Source of the DNA: Arenicola marina | Taxonomy: Eukaryota > Annelida > Polychaeta > Arenicolidae | Length of the DNA: 64,000 nucleotides | Reading direction: 5' to 3' | NCBI GenBank assembly: GCA_964019135.1 | Contig: OZ025253.1 | Location: 39,420,548-39,484,547, forward strand | In this document: positions 1 through 10,982 of the stretch, piece by piece | Numbering within the stretch: the stretch's first letter is position 1 | Layout of the letters: every line of letters begins with the position of its first letter | Notes under the pieces: model-generated | What the model was told of the DNA's origin: nothing | What the model saw: only the letters and a program-made list of their open reading frames with translations | Database searches by the model: none | Made by a program: the position numbers and the translations under genes

Positions 1-15
1 TCGCACATACATCGG

Positions 16-108
16 GCCGGGCATATTGGCAGTTCTAATTTGATTTCACTTTTTCTACCGGTGTTGATGGCCAGATGATGCGCTCAACCTCTGAACATAA
101 AGAATGAA
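16..108. repeat. Dispersed repeat fragment (pair with 52,381-52,473)
   Basis: About 93 bp align with 52,381-52,473 in the same orientation. The stretch reading GATGGCCAGATGATGCGCTC is shared exactly. The two copies are 52 kb apart and flank the gene cluster. The family is not recognised. Confidence 0.6.
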
Positions 109-114
109 CACGCC

Positions 115-1098
115 AGATGAGTGCATTGTAAACAATATGCTACATGGCGAGCTTGCCGCATTAAACAAACAGCTGAAATGCCAAAGCGTTAAGATCGTTG
201 CACACGTGACAAGGCCTTCGACATCGCTTTGAATTCGTCGGATGATTTAGGAACCCTGTAAAGAAGTTGGGCCCGTTTCATGCAAAATGGAATAGTCCAC
301 CACGACCAGCTCTGGTTTGAGATACTAAATTTGAAAAGTCTAACTATTGTAACGGTTATTCCCCTTTCCGCTCCGCCTTCCATGTTCAGTAGCGACCTCT
401 GGCGAATAGCGGAAGTGTAGGTGGGATAGGTAGAAGTGCGCACCCTTGGTGGAGAAGGGTATTCACAGGAAGTAGGACGGTAACTTGAACGTGGGTGATA
501 TTGTTTGCATATTGGGAGGAATCAAAGTTTTTTTTTTATGTGAGTATCTGTATGAAGAATTTAGCTGTACAGTTCTATGTAGGTTATTTAGCAGCTTTAT
601 CTAGTACATTGAAGTGTCGTCAGGCGTATTTAATTGTTTTGCTAAGCGTAGGGCTGCATTTACTTTGTTTATCGCCCATTGGCTAAGAACAGGCAGGCGT
701 TGTTTGGGCCTCAGTCAGTTTAAATAGGGATGCGTCTGGGGCTCGCGACAGAAGTTGTTGCAGACTCCATGGTCATACATTTTGCATGCGTTGCTTCCGC
801 GTTTGGAAAACTCATTCGGTGTTTTGCAGTAGCCGTGAAATGAATGTCCAATCAGCAGGCAAAAAGCGAGACTTCGGACGCAGTTGTGTAGTAACCACAG
901 TAACATGAATGACTCTCGTCAACATGCCAAACCGACTGAGGAACCCGGAAACCAATTGGAAAGTTGTTTTGCTTTTTAAGTAGACAGCGAGGCGCCAATA
1001 CGCCTACGTACATGTTCATCAGCGTCTATAATTGATTGATGCCACTCTAAAGCGAAGACAAGTTACTACATCGGTCTCATAAATGACACGGCGTAAAT
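115..1098. repeat. Direct repeat copy 1 of the gene A 5' flank
   Basis: This approximately 1-kb stretch repeats at 1,517-2,590 with many substitutions and small indels. Copy 2 leads directly into the gene A promoter and leader exon. Copy 1 diverges just before that point, so it looks like a displaced duplicate of the upstream region. Short open frames inside both copies follow the DNA similarity and give no sign of coding selection. The interval 1,099-1,516 between the copies shows no recognisable feature. Confidence 0.7.
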
Positions 1099-1516
1099 AT
1101 GGCAGAAGGTACGCCTCGGTCGATGGTGATGAATGGTCGGCGCTCGCTGACCCACATAACGCCGGTGCCTGGACCAAAATTCAATAAACTAATTTCATAC
1201 CCAAGACGCGTGTCCGACTTCCTTTTCATGGTGCCTCAGTGAGCGTCGCTGGACAGTTGACATAGAACACGCCAAACGGAAGAACGCATGAATTCTTCGC
1301 TTGCACATTAAGTGTTGATACAGCAATCATGATGAACAAAGGGGCAAAGCCAGAATGGCAATTGCTGGCAATTTATCCCGGGGTGACGAATTGAAAGCTA
1401 GCATTGGCGAGGAAGTCACCGCTCGTAGCCTGCAAAATCGTCACGTATTTAGGCATATCCTGACAGAACGAATTAGCAACTGTCAAACAATTGATTTCGT
1501 CACATTAATCGTATTA

Positions 1517-2590
1517 CAGATGAGTGCATTGCAAACAATATGCTAAATGACGAGCTTGCCGCAGTAAAAAAAACAGCCGGAATGCCAAAGCGTTAGGATC
1601 TTTGCAAACATGACATCAAGGCTTTCGGCATCGCTTTGAGTTCGCCGGATGATTTAGCAGCCAGGTAAAGATTCATGCAAGATGGAATAGTCCACCACTA
1701 CCGGCTCTGGTTTGAGATACTGAGATACAGTTTGAAATGTCGAACTATTGTAACGGCTATTCCCCTTTCCGCTCCGCCTTCCATGTTCAGTAGCGACCTC
1801 TGGCGAATAGCGGAAGTGTAGGTGGGATAGGTAGAAGTGCGCTCCCTTGTTGGCGCAGGGTATTCACAGGAAGTAGGACGGTAACTCCGGCGTAAGTGAT
1901 ATTGTTTGCAGATTGGGAGGAATCAAGGGTTTTTTTTCACGTGAGTATCGGTATGAAGAGTTTAGCTGTACAGTTCTATGTAGGTTGTTTAGCAGATCTA
2001 TCTAGTAAAATGAAATGTAGTCAGGCGTATTTAATTTCATTGTTAAGTGTAGGGCTGATTATCGCCCACTGGCTAAGAACAGGTAGGGGTTGTTTGGGCC
2101 TCAGTCAGCTTAAATAGTGGTGCGTCTGGGGCTCGAAGTTGCTGCAGACTCCATGATCGAGGGGAAGTTAGGGCTATACAGAAACAGTAAATCCACGTCC
2201 AACATACATTTTGCATACGTTGCTTCCGCGTTTGGAAAAAACTCATTCGGTATTTTTGCAGTAGCCGTGAAATGAATGACCAATCAGCAGGCAAAACTGA
2301 TTTTAGCAACCTGGAAGCCAATTTTGCAAACTTGTTTTATTTTGTAAATTGACAGCGATACTTCGGACGAAGTTGTGTAGTAACCACGGTAAAATTAATG
2401 ACCCTCGTCAACATGCAAAACCAATTGAGGAACCCGGAAGCCAATTGCAAAGCTGTTTTGCTTTGTAAGTAGACAGCGAGGTGCCAATACGCCTACGTAC
2501 ATGTTCGTTAGCGTTTATAATTTATTGATGCCACTCTAAAGCGAAGACATGCATAAGTTACTGCATCGATGCATAAATGCGACGGCGTAA
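1517..2590. repeat. Direct repeat copy 2 of the gene A 5' flank
   Basis: Partner of 115-1,098. It ends about 120 bp before the gene A leader ATG and includes the motif TTGATGCCACTC at 2,525-2,536, which also lies upstream of gene C. It has gained a segment around 2,300-2,360 relative to copy 1. Confidence 0.7.
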
Positions 2591-2632
2591 AAATATAGGC
2601 TCCCACCGTATTTTACCAATATATATATCGTT
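2525..2632 (+). promoter_or_regulatory. Putative promoter of gene A
   Basis: TTGATGCCACTC at 2,525-2,536 lies 184 bp before the leader ATG. The same core lies 202 bp before the gene C leader ATG (30,869-30,880). A TATA-like ATATATAT run at about 2,620-2,630 lies some 80 bp before the ATG. The shared motif is seen directly; its function is inferred. Confidence 0.35.
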
Positions 2633-2708
2633 GGCAAAAGGTTTGCATCGCCATAGTTTTATCGTCGTCCGCACGGTTCAAACACTTATTTCGAGTTTAG
2701 CAACAACG

Positions 2709-2760
2709 ATGCCTCGGAACGTATATATTGTCTGTTGGCTTTTAATAGCCACGGCAACAG
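2709..2760 (+). CDS. Gene A exon 1, signal peptide
   Basis: ATG opens MPRNVYIVCWLLIATAT followed by a split codon. It has a hydrophobic core and an Ala-x-Ala-like end, as expected for a signal peptide. The exon ends ACAG before the donor GTTAGT (phase 1). Joined to exon 2, the split codon gives Ala. It is not homologous in DNA to the gene C leader exon. Confidence 0.65.
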
Positions 2761-3596
2761 GTTAGTGGTGTTATTTTATTTTTCAATTGCAAAATCAATT
2801 ACGTATTAGATTCATTCTTTCGTGTTAGTATAATATGACAATTATGAAAGAGCGACCGAGTAACGATTGAAAACATTCGAATGTATTTCATAAACCGACA
2901 ACGACGAGACGCCGATATGGATGAGGACTTCGGGAACTGATTTGGTATGACAGCACCTGGCAAAAGTCAGCTCATAGCTTAATAAATTTAGTTACGTGTG
3001 GGCGAAATCAATCCTTTACCTCCACAGACAACACATTTCGGGGCTTTTTTTGTAATAATTCTTGCATTACAAATTGAAGAATGTATTATTTAGCACGAAT
3101 CTGCTGGTTCGATGCAATGAAGAAAGAACAACATATATATTAGGATGAATATGCATATGGTTTGATTTAATATGTCGGGTAACGAAGTTGATGCTGCATG
3201 ATACTCATGAATCGACGCCTCCGCCATATATGGTATTTGCCTAAATGAGGAAAGATCCTGCTTATTTAATGTTCATGTCGAAAAGCCGTATATTATCGCA
3301 TGCATTTGTTCAAAGAATAACTCTGGCTTTAACCAAAAATCTCAGCCTTTGGTGGATGTGCGATTTGAAATGGATCCATCATTAAATGGCGGCACAACCC
3401 TTTACGACGCACAACATGTGTCAGATGAACGTTTGCAGCGGTATTTTGGCGAGCGAAAGCATTAATACGGCGACCGAACGCGATCCCTTTGCAGTTAACG
3501 TCGTGTTCATTTGTGAAATGCATATTTCATGCTATTTAAATAACTCGGTGATTGAAGTTTATGGTACAGTTTCTACAAATGCATTCGCTTATTAAT
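2761..3596 (+). other. Gene A intron 1, 5' part
   Basis: AT-rich intron sequence. The gene A/gene C duplication begins at about 3,490 (matching 31,383), so the left breakpoint lies within this intron. Nothing else is recognised before the minisatellite. Confidence 0.5.
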
Positions 3597-3849
3597 CAAC
3601 TCCGTCTTCGTAATTGTATCGATGGGTCAACTCCTTTGCAGTTGTTAGGGGAATGGGTCAACTGCTTCTTAATTGTAAGGGGGGGCGGAGCGTCAACTCC
3701 TTCTTCGCAGTTAAGGAGAGGAGTCAACTGCTTCGTAGTTGTTTGGGAGAGGAGTCAACTCCTTCTTTGCAGTTGTTACGGAGAAGAGTCAACTGCTTCG
3801 TAGTTGTTAGGGGGAGGAGTCAACTGCTTCGCAGTTGTTATGGGGAGGG
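3597..3849 (+). repeat. Minisatellite with GTCAACT units, about 7 copies
   Basis: Units of about 31-39 bp carry GAGTCAACT, CTTCGTAGTTGTT and a run of G. The paralogous locus 31,466-31,641 has about five units, so the copy number has changed since duplication. Confidence 0.8.
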
Positions 3850-3981
3850 AGGTGATAATGATGTTTATTCATACATCGACAACCGTATATATCATATGTG
3901 GAAGACGTGTTCAAATAATCCCTGATGCCTAACAACATTTTAATGGCTCTCGTTTCCCTGCCTTGCACAAGTGCCAACATA

Positions 3982-4276
3982 TAGGGCCCCTGAGGGGGGG
4001 GGGTAGCCATGTCGCGTGGGGGGGGGGGGGGGGTAGCCATGTCGCGTGTCGATTTTAAGAAAAGGTCCATGTCGCGTGTCGATTTCAAGAAAAGATCCAT
4101 GTCGCGTGTCGATTTTAGGAAAAGGTCCATGTCGCGTGTCGATTTTAAGAAAAGTTCCTTCTCGCGTGTCGCTAAGTCTTATGTCGCATGTCGATTCTAA
4201 GGCAACCCCAATGTCGCGTTGTCGAATTTTAAAAATCGCCAAGTCGCCGTGTCGAAAAAGCCTATCTGGGGCCCTA
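3982..4276. mobile_element. MITE-like element with TIR TAGGGCCCC and TSD CATA
   Basis: The element starts TAGGGCCCC (3,982-3,990) and ends GGGGCCCTA (4,268-4,276), a perfect 9-bp inverted repeat extendable by a few bases with one mismatch. CATA flanks both sides (3,978-3,981 and 4,277-4,280). Gene C has a single CATA and no insert at 31,769-31,772, an empty site. The interior is a G run followed by a 30-bp minisatellite with ATGTCGCGTGTCGATTTTA units. It codes for no transposase, so it is non-autonomous, and the superfamily is unknown. It lies 24 bp from the exon 2 acceptor. Confidence 0.8.
4008..4262 (+). repeat. 30-bp minisatellite inside the MITE-like element
   Basis: About eight units of roughly 30 bp of the type CATGTCGCGTGTCGATTTT plus AAGAAAAGGTC, decaying towards the right end. 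Open frames across it arise from the periodicity and are not genes. Confidence 0.85.
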
Positions 4277-4300
4277 CATATTCACTCTGTCATTTCACAG

Positions 4301-4570
4301 CTGTGCCCGGCGCGGGGAACAAGGACTTCGCCTTGGCATTCTTGCCTTCTAGCGTTTCGCACGTCGGCCGGATCTACTTCGCTAACCCGGGCGCGGTCAA
4401 CGCCTCCGCGTCCATCACCAGTCCGAGGCGGAGTCCAGCGGACGGCGGACTCAATGGCAGCATCAGCGTCCCCCCACGTGGCTCTGCATACTATCAGTTC
4501 GATCGTACGCACTTTTTTAGCGGATCAGGGATCGAGGACACAATTTTGGTGGCGACAGTACATCGAAACG
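4301..4570 (+). CDS. Gene A exon 2, start of IgGFc-type domain
   Basis: The acceptor is TTTCACAG and the donor is CG before GTATGA; phases are 1 in and 1 out. It encodes 90 residues with GNKDFALAFLP, VGRIYFANPGAVNAS and GSGIEDTILVATVH. This matches the opening of the IgGFc-binding domain, where Phe-rich strands follow a Gly-x-Asp-Phe. The gene C equivalent (31,793-32,062) differs at eight residues and has two silent changes. Confidence 0.75.
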
Positions 4571-4726
4571 GTATGACGACAGATGCGAAGTTTTCATTTG
4601 CTAGCATGGTGGTCCTCTATCAACATGTTGAGTAAGGGTGACTTGCAATTCTGCTCATTGTGGGTCGCGAATGTGCCAACATATGTCATTATTGGAATGA
4701 AGTTAACGTAACCGATCTCACTAGTC

Positions 4727-4763
4727 TTCAAATAATAATAACAATAATAATAATAATAATAAC
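4727..4763 (+). repeat. (AAT)n microsatellite in gene A intron 2
   Basis: Roughly a dozen AAT/AAC units. A matching but unequal run lies at 32,226-32,263 in gene C. The rest of 4,571-5,340 is AT-rich intron with a (CA)n run near 4,950 and no recognised gene. Confidence 0.85.
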
Positions 4764-5339
4764 AGACAAACCCCTTGTCGCCGCTCTTCTCTTTTGAAAA
4801 CTTTCACTTTCACTTTAATTTAATTTAATTAAACCCTTAAGCCCTGCTTTGTCGAAAGAACTTGTGTGCATAACTTCAATGTTGGGTGTAGATCATAGAC
4901 GCCTCCAATCGACAACCATGTGCAAGTCTGACATATCCCCCCCCCCCACACACACACACAGTGCGACTTGCATCTTTGATGGGTCTGTCGGACCGGTATG
5001 TGCCTTGCAGACTGCAAGACGCCTTGGTGTTCATGACCCTGGAAATAATGATAACGTTAATGCACGAACACAACAAATAATGATAACGACAAACGTCGCG
5101 CATCGAATTAGCGACAACGTTATTGCATGACACATGAGCTGATGATTTAGACAGATCGGAATGATTTTGTGTACATTGAAATGAAGATATGCCCAAATTA
5201 ATTTCATAAATGTGTTACAATTATAAATGTGTCCTACTCAAATCCACATATGTGTAACTAATGGATATACACATAAGCAATTGGATATGTGCATACATAA
5301 TTCGACATGCGTATAAATAATTTAATCTACGTATTAGCC

Positions 5340-8180
5340 ATTAAAAAAAAATTGCATAGATATTTTTTGTTATTTATTTATTTATATCTTTTTTTATTTT
5401 CGAAACAGGCAAGGCACGGTACATAATCTATATTCTATCGACACTACATGAACATAGTGAGGTAAAAGTACTTGTATACAAGAAAAAGCACACAAAAAAC
5501 AAAGCGCGACCAAGAGACCAACCAAAAGCTGTATCTTAATGCAGTAACCATCATACTAATCAATAATATACAAGTGAATTGCAATTTGTCTATGATGGGA
5601 TTCCACTTTTCAATGAAACATTGCTTACATCTTTCTGACTTATCTTGTACAGCTGTTTCTTCTAGCAAGTGGTAGTAAGTTTTAACAAATATATCACATT
5701 TGAAATGAAATTTTTCCATTTACAAGTATAAATATAATTCTTAACAATAATAAATATCTGATTGACCAGTATCTTATTTTGTCCGTTTTCTAGCCCTAGC
5801 ATAGCTGATTTAAAAGTCAAATTATGACTTATTACATGCCCATTTCTACCGTCTAGCGCTGTAGATATGCTGGTCCAAAGTCGTTGTGTAACATCACATT
5901 CCCAGAACAAATGTTCTATAGTTTCATTAACCTTGTGACAAAAGCAGCATTTTTCAGTGTCTACCAGTTTACATAGAAACAAAATGTTGATGGTACTTAT
6001 AGTTCTGCATAAAAATTTATATTGGAAGCTTCGCAGTTTCTCGTCAACAGTACACTTCAATGGTAGGCAGTACGGAATGTTCCATGGGGTTTCTGCTAAA
6101 TTAAGTTTTGTGCAAATTTTCTTTCGTTTGTTTTCGACACTTGTAATTCTTTTACTATCACCTTATACGCCTTATTAAAAAAATGCTGTTTTTCCGCATA
6201 CAATCGAAATATTTACAGCTTACGTCCGATGGTTTGGAATCCTCTTGCTGACAATACCGTCTCCATTCTTCAGGTACACCGTGAATAAGACTAAAGACGT
6301 CAGAAAAGTTTAGTTTAATATTAAACTTATGCGTAAAACTTTGCCATCCTGAAGGTCACAGGTCATCATGTAAATTCCTGCAGGCGCATAACGAGGTTGG
6401 GATTTTTCATGAAGTGGTTGTTCCAGAGAGGCATCTCAAACGGGGTTTTCGGAGGTAAGATATTTCGAAAATAGATCCATACTTTTACTACATCAGCACA
6501 GAAAGGGTTAGTTATTCTTTTGCAGGATTTCAAGGATTTCGTGTCCATTTCCCAAAACAGCGATTTGTTCTTACACACCACGTCGGTGAAGAAATCTTGC
6601 CAAGTGCCATCTGTGGTTATTAACCGACGCACCCATATAAGTTTTAGTGATTGGATGAATGACGGAATATGAGTCAAATTAACACCTCCATCTTCTGCCT
6701 CCTGTGCCAAACGGGTTAGCGAGATCTTAGCCTTTTTCTTGCACCATATAAAAGACCGAATCACCCTTTAGCTGACTAACATAAGCTTTACTAAGGAAGA
6801 GGAGGACCGGCAGCACGTGGACCAGTTTAGGCAAAGCCATGGTCTTAGCAACGGTAACCCGACCCCTCAATGAGAGACTTCTCTTCTCGTAGGCCCTTAA
6901 GAAATTTAGAATTTCTGAAATCTTGCTACTAAGATTTATTTGCAGCATTTTACGAAGGTCAGTATTGAATTTTATACCGTGTAGTGTAAACTCCGTAACC
7001 CCTCCAAGACATAGATATGGACATATTTTATCTCTCTGCCTTTTGGCTTTCTTCCCAACTACACGGCCTTCGTTTTGTCCACATTCATTCGCAAACCCGA
7101 ACATTTGTAAAACGAGTCAATGGTCCCTAGTGCAGCACATAGAGATGATTCTCTGCAGTCCAACAATAAGTAAGCGTCATCGGCATATTGCCCTAAAGTA
7201 TATACCTTCTCTCGAATTTGGATACCTTTCACATCAGGGCAGTTTTTGATGGCCGTGGCTAGAGGTTCCACCACAACAATAAACATGTATGGGGACAGGG
7301 GGTCACCCTCTTTGCAGCCCAAAATTTTTAGAAAATATACCATTGTTTATGACGCAGCTGTTTGATTCTTCGTATAACAGCATATAGTACGTTGTAAACT
7401 GACCCACAAACACATAGCCCTGTAGAAGCCGTGTCGTATAATCCCAGCTTAAAGAGTCAAACGCTTTTTCGAAGTCAGCGAGTAATAATAGCCATGTTGT
7501 GTTCTCTTCTCTTAAATAGTGCATTAAATCGTATGCAATTCTAATATTTTCGACTATGAAGCGATTCTTTACAAAACCTTTCTGGTCCGAACTCATGATC
7601 GTTGGTAAAATTGTTTTTATCCTAAGTTCAAGCACTCCAGCTAGACCTTTGTAATCTGCATTAAGTAAAGTAATAGGCCTCCAATTTTTGCAGAAACTGT
7701 CTAGGTTTCTCTGGTTTAGGTACACAGGTAATGATACCTTGTCTTTGTGTTATAGACTTGTTTTTCATACCCTTTGTAAATTGTTTGACTACTTCTTCTA
7801 GTAATTTCTCCCTCATATATAGCCTTTTGCGGTTGTGAGAGCTGCTTTGTATGCTGTGAATTTAAAAACCGGTTCATCTCGCCTTTCGAAGACATATAAT
7901 CACAATTTGAATATAATTTTTTATTAAAGTTCATTTGCTCGACTAAGATGTCATTTGGGTCCCTCAACTCTTTTCCATTAACATTTAGCTTAGTGATTAA
8001 TTTATTTATCTAATTTTTTTTCTCACGACTGCAATAACATCTGCTAGGCTTCTCCCCTTCCGCCTAATATTTGGCCCGGGGCTCGTAACATTGTGGCCTT
8101 TATCTTGGTAGAGCGTAGCTTGTCTAGTTCAAAACTTAACTCATCGCTCTTTCATACCAAATCAGCGCTCTCTGCTGCAT
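5340..8180 (-). mobile_element. LINE-B (L1/Tx1-like), degraded, in gene A intron 2
   Basis: Reading leftwards on the minus strand, fragments show a connector region with KLITKLNVNGKEL, an RT segment with LLADFEKAFDSLSW, GDPLSPYMF and QYADDAYLLLD, and a C-terminal zinc-knuckle region with CCFCHKVNETIEHLFWECD. A T-rich tract at about 5,345-5,400 marks the 3' end. ORF2 is split among at least six frames, and the endonuclease part is missing. The same insertion is present at 32,930-35,440 in gene C, so it predates the duplication. Confidence 0.85.
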
Positions 8181-8640
8181 TTAGATTTATTCTGACACAA
8201 TAAAACCTCTCTAAGTCGACCGACGATGGGACTGCCACTGATCGATCGACTTAAGGAGGTGGTCGGGTTAGAGAATATGTATCCAGCTTTTCTATATCTT
8301 TCTCTATCCCCCAAATCCCAAATCTGCTTGTCTAGTGTCTTTTTCTTAAACGAACTATAACTGATAGTTTTACCGCGAATAATAAATAAACGGACATATG
8401 TTTAATTATTTGAAGACGTTAAAATTCGCTATTAAATCCCGTCTTTGACAGCGCTGTAAGATACGGGAGCGGGGAGTGGGGGGGGGGGCGTGTGGTCCGA
8501 ATGCAGCCTCCCCCTCATTCACCCAGAAATATAGCACTGTTAAAGTGGCCGGCCCTTCCAATAATATACTGGGACTCCCATTCACATCGTCGTCCTTTCT
8601 TCCTTTCAACTTCAACTATCTCCGCTTCTCCTTGCCCACA
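8181..8640. other. Segment absent from gene C copy
   Basis: The gene C copy jumps from the equivalent of about 7,860 to 8,645. Near 8,195 the sequence AAAACCTCTCTAAGTCGAC, followed by a partly inverted GGTGGTCGGGTTAGAGA, resembles a pogo/Tigger-type end, but no clean TIR pair or target duplication is visible. A G run lies at about 8,479-8,489. Confidence 0.3.
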
Positions 8641-8799
8641 CATGTCTCTGTTGAAAATCACTCGCTTTTCGTGCTTTTCAAGCATCTGTTTCTCCATTTG
8701 TTCAGGAACTCCACTCCCTTCATTGTGCCGTCTTGCTTATGACCTGGTACCCTCAGCCGCTTCTCTTCCTCTCTTCGTGCTAACTAGTCACCGCTAGTC

Positions 8800-9260
8800 A
8801 TTAACGTATCCGCTGGCACTCCCATGCGCCCCTCTTTTTCTTCTGAAACTCGCGCCCCCTCTTCCATCTTCTTGTACCCGCATCCACCCCTCTTCTTCTC
8901 TGGCGGCACTCCAATGTCATTCTTACCCTTGCCCAGCACTCTCATACCCATATCCCCTCCTGGCATTCCCATTCCCTCGTTACGCTCTCCTGATACTCAT
9001 TCTTTCTCTACTTATCCTCCGCTGGCACACACATGCATTTCCTCCATATCTTCTCCTATCATTCCCAGTCCATCCGCACCTTCTCCTGACACTACCATTC
9101 CCTCATACAACTCTCCTGGCACTCCCATTCCCTCGCAATATTTTCATGGCACTACCATTCCCTTGCAATACTCTCCTCGCACTCCCTGTCCCTCGCAATA
9201 CTCTCCTGGCTCTCCCATTCCTCCGCAATACTTTCTTTGCCCGCACCTTGCCCTCCCCAT
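8800..9260 (+). repeat. Pyrimidine-rich minisatellite in gene A intron 2
   Basis: Degenerate 27-30-bp units with CTCCTGGCACTCCCATTCC and CTCGCAATA. It is repeated in gene C at about 35,590-36,040. Strong C/T strand asymmetry produces long open frames that are not genes. Confidence 0.75.
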
Positions 9261-9431
9261 ATACCACGTTGTCCAACTTGCGGCATTCCCATAGGGTTGG
9301 GTCGACAAATTCTTGTCTCAGTGGAGAAAACTTGTATCGCGTTGTAGATGTATTCTGGGTTTCCACATTGATTAAACCGTAGCGTGTTCCTTCCATTATT
9401 ATAATGACTTTCGTCACATTCGACATAATAG

Positions 9432-9583
9432 GCATACGTGTGACATCAGAACAAGGTATCGTGGTTCAGGGACTGAATAGTAACTACTATTCCGCCGATG
9501 GTTTTCGCGTGCCACCCGTCAACGAGCTTGGAAAGGTGTACATGGCCATCACACACAAGTGCCAGGGAACATCCAAAAGCCAG
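9432..9583 (+). CDS. Gene A exon 3
   Basis: 152 bp, the same length as gene B exon 3. The acceptor is ATAATAG and the donor is CAG before GTATGG; phases are 1 in and 0 out. It encodes GIRVTSEQGIVVQGLNS, then YYSADGFRVPPVNELGKVYM and THKCQGTSKSQ, a beta-rich section of the IgGFc-type domain. The gene C copy lacks the first 72 bp and its acceptor. Confidence 0.75.
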
Positions 9584-10196
9584 GTATGGTAAATATGTAA
9601 TGAATATGCAATATCATGGCTAAGTAACGATAATGATTAGATGGTATTTGGTCCCTGACATGGTCAATGTGGCAATAATATTCATACGCCTATGTGTACG
9701 TGTCTCCTGCCATTGTTGGAGCATTTTGATCAGCTACATCCGTCATTTACATGATCTAACACGGATCAAATTCATCCCCTACTTCCAACTCCGGTTGGCA
9801 TCCACAAATCTCAAGCTTATTGGGATCTTAATTTGGCATTTGAGCTTATGAACCTGTGACGCATATTTGTGTACACAAATTGTCAATGTGACCGGTGGAA
9901 CTTGAAACGGTCACCATCACCATGGTGCTCTGTCGTTTGGTCATGACTGTTACTAGGTCTCCTACGCTTACATTTCACGTGTGGCTTTCTCGATCTTTCA
10001 CCCCCGTGGTAAACCTTTGTATCAGACAAATGCGTTCTGACTTTCTGCTACACCTGAACTATAGCTGTTCCGGAGACTAGTTTGCCATATAAAGTATCCT
10101 TTGAGATGCATCCATGGTACAATGTAATTAATAAGCCGGCGAAGACGACTATGTTATAAAAGATCCATTATGCCTGCAAACTAAATTTGTTACAAG
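9584..10196 (+). other. Gene A intron 3
   Basis: Unique-looking intron, nearly identical to gene C 36,284-36,893. Short open frames in both copies reflect the recent duplication. No other feature is seen. Confidence 0.6.
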
Positions 10197-10352
10197 GGAC
10201 CATACTATATCGGGATTGTGGCAATACACGACGACACAACCATTAAAGTTGCACTGCATGGCCCTCAACCGCTGTCCTTGACCTTCGCTGAGGTCCGGTA
10301 TTCAAGCGGTGACGTCATCGAATTTACTGTGGATAGTTTTCAAACTGCCCAA
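10197..10352 (+). CDS. Gene A exon 4
   Basis: 156 bp, phase 0 at both ends, with donor GTGAGT. It encodes GPYYIGIVAIHDDTTIKVAL through SGDVIEFTVDSFQTAQ (52 residues). Gene B exon 4 has the same length and the same DSFQTAQ end. The acceptor, ending TTACAAG, has a weak pyrimidine tract. A stop lies a few codons upstream in the intron, which supports this boundary. Confidence 0.7.
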
Positions 10353-10750
10353 GTGAGTCATTATTTCTTTATTGTGACTGATTAACTTCCCTGAAACCTT
10401 CATGCAGCATGTAGCTACTACTCATCGTTTTTAGTTTGCACCAAAATAACCCGCTAATATTAATTTAATATAAGTTTAATCTCTATTTAACGTGGTTCCA
10501 CATTTAAACCTGCTTTAGAAAGGCTCTGGTATTGCTTCAGGGGCACGTTTCACTGTATACCGTATGATGGTTGTCTCTAAAGCATGGGGTTTGCCCCATT
10601 TACCTCCAAGTTGATGTTGAAGCAGTTATCACGGCATGTCGTATTTGCGTTGTTATCCCCTAGTATTAATCTATATATGCTCGTGTAAAGTTTGTGTTAA
10701 TGCGGCTTCAAAATATGATGTTACATTATCGCTTGCTGTGTTAGTTTCAG

Positions 10751-10964
10751 TGTGACTACGATGATGGTGGCGACTTGTCTGGAACAACTATTACTGCCAA
10801 CAAAGTCATCTTTGTGATATCAGGGGCAAAAGCTTCGTCAGTGGGAAACTACTCAGGGGCAGACCACATTGTCTCAGTATTGCCCCCTGTTGAGCATATC
10901 GGCCGGAAGTACGTCATTCAACCTATTGTGGGTCGAACGACAGGAGACGTGCTGCAAGTGGTCG
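10751..10964 (+). CDS. Gene A exon 5
   Basis: 214 bp, acceptor TTAGTTTCAG, donor GTATGT; phases 0 in and 1 out. It encodes CDYDDGGDLSGTTI, then VIFVISGAKASSVG, then VLPPVEHIGRKYVIQP. The D-L-S-G-T / V-x-S-G / L-P-P-x-x-x-x-G-R-x-Y-V pattern is the most diagnostic part of the IgGFc-binding domain. Confidence 0.8.
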
Positions 10965-10982
10965 GTATGTTGCCGAGTGGAG

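Larger units (their letters stand above)
2709..10964 (+). pseudogene. Gene A: IgGFc-binding-domain secreted protein, 3' truncated
   Basis: Five exons are visible: 2,709-2,760, 4,301-4,570, 9,432-9,583, 10,197-10,352 and 10,751-10,964. Their junction phases are 1, 1, 0, 0 and 1, and every join keeps the frame. The product would be a signal peptide followed by about 265 residues of an IgGFc-binding N-terminal-type domain, including GNKDFALAFLP, a GFRVPPVNELG strand, DLSGTTI and LPPVEHIGRKYVIQP. This family is extracellular and is found in mucus-associated and FCGBP-like proteins. Introns hold a MITE, a minisatellite and two LINEs. Exon 6 would be expected after 15,600, where the acceptor ends CTTCCAG, but unrelated palindromic DNA follows. 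No C-terminal exon is present, so the gene is probably a broken duplicate. Recognition of the domain is from memory of the family and no search was run. Confidence 0.7.

Noticed and set aside
3614-4242. Open frames of 80-176 codons over 3.6-4.6 kb
   Set aside because: They follow minisatellite units. Only the part from 4,301 onward is a real exon, in one frame.
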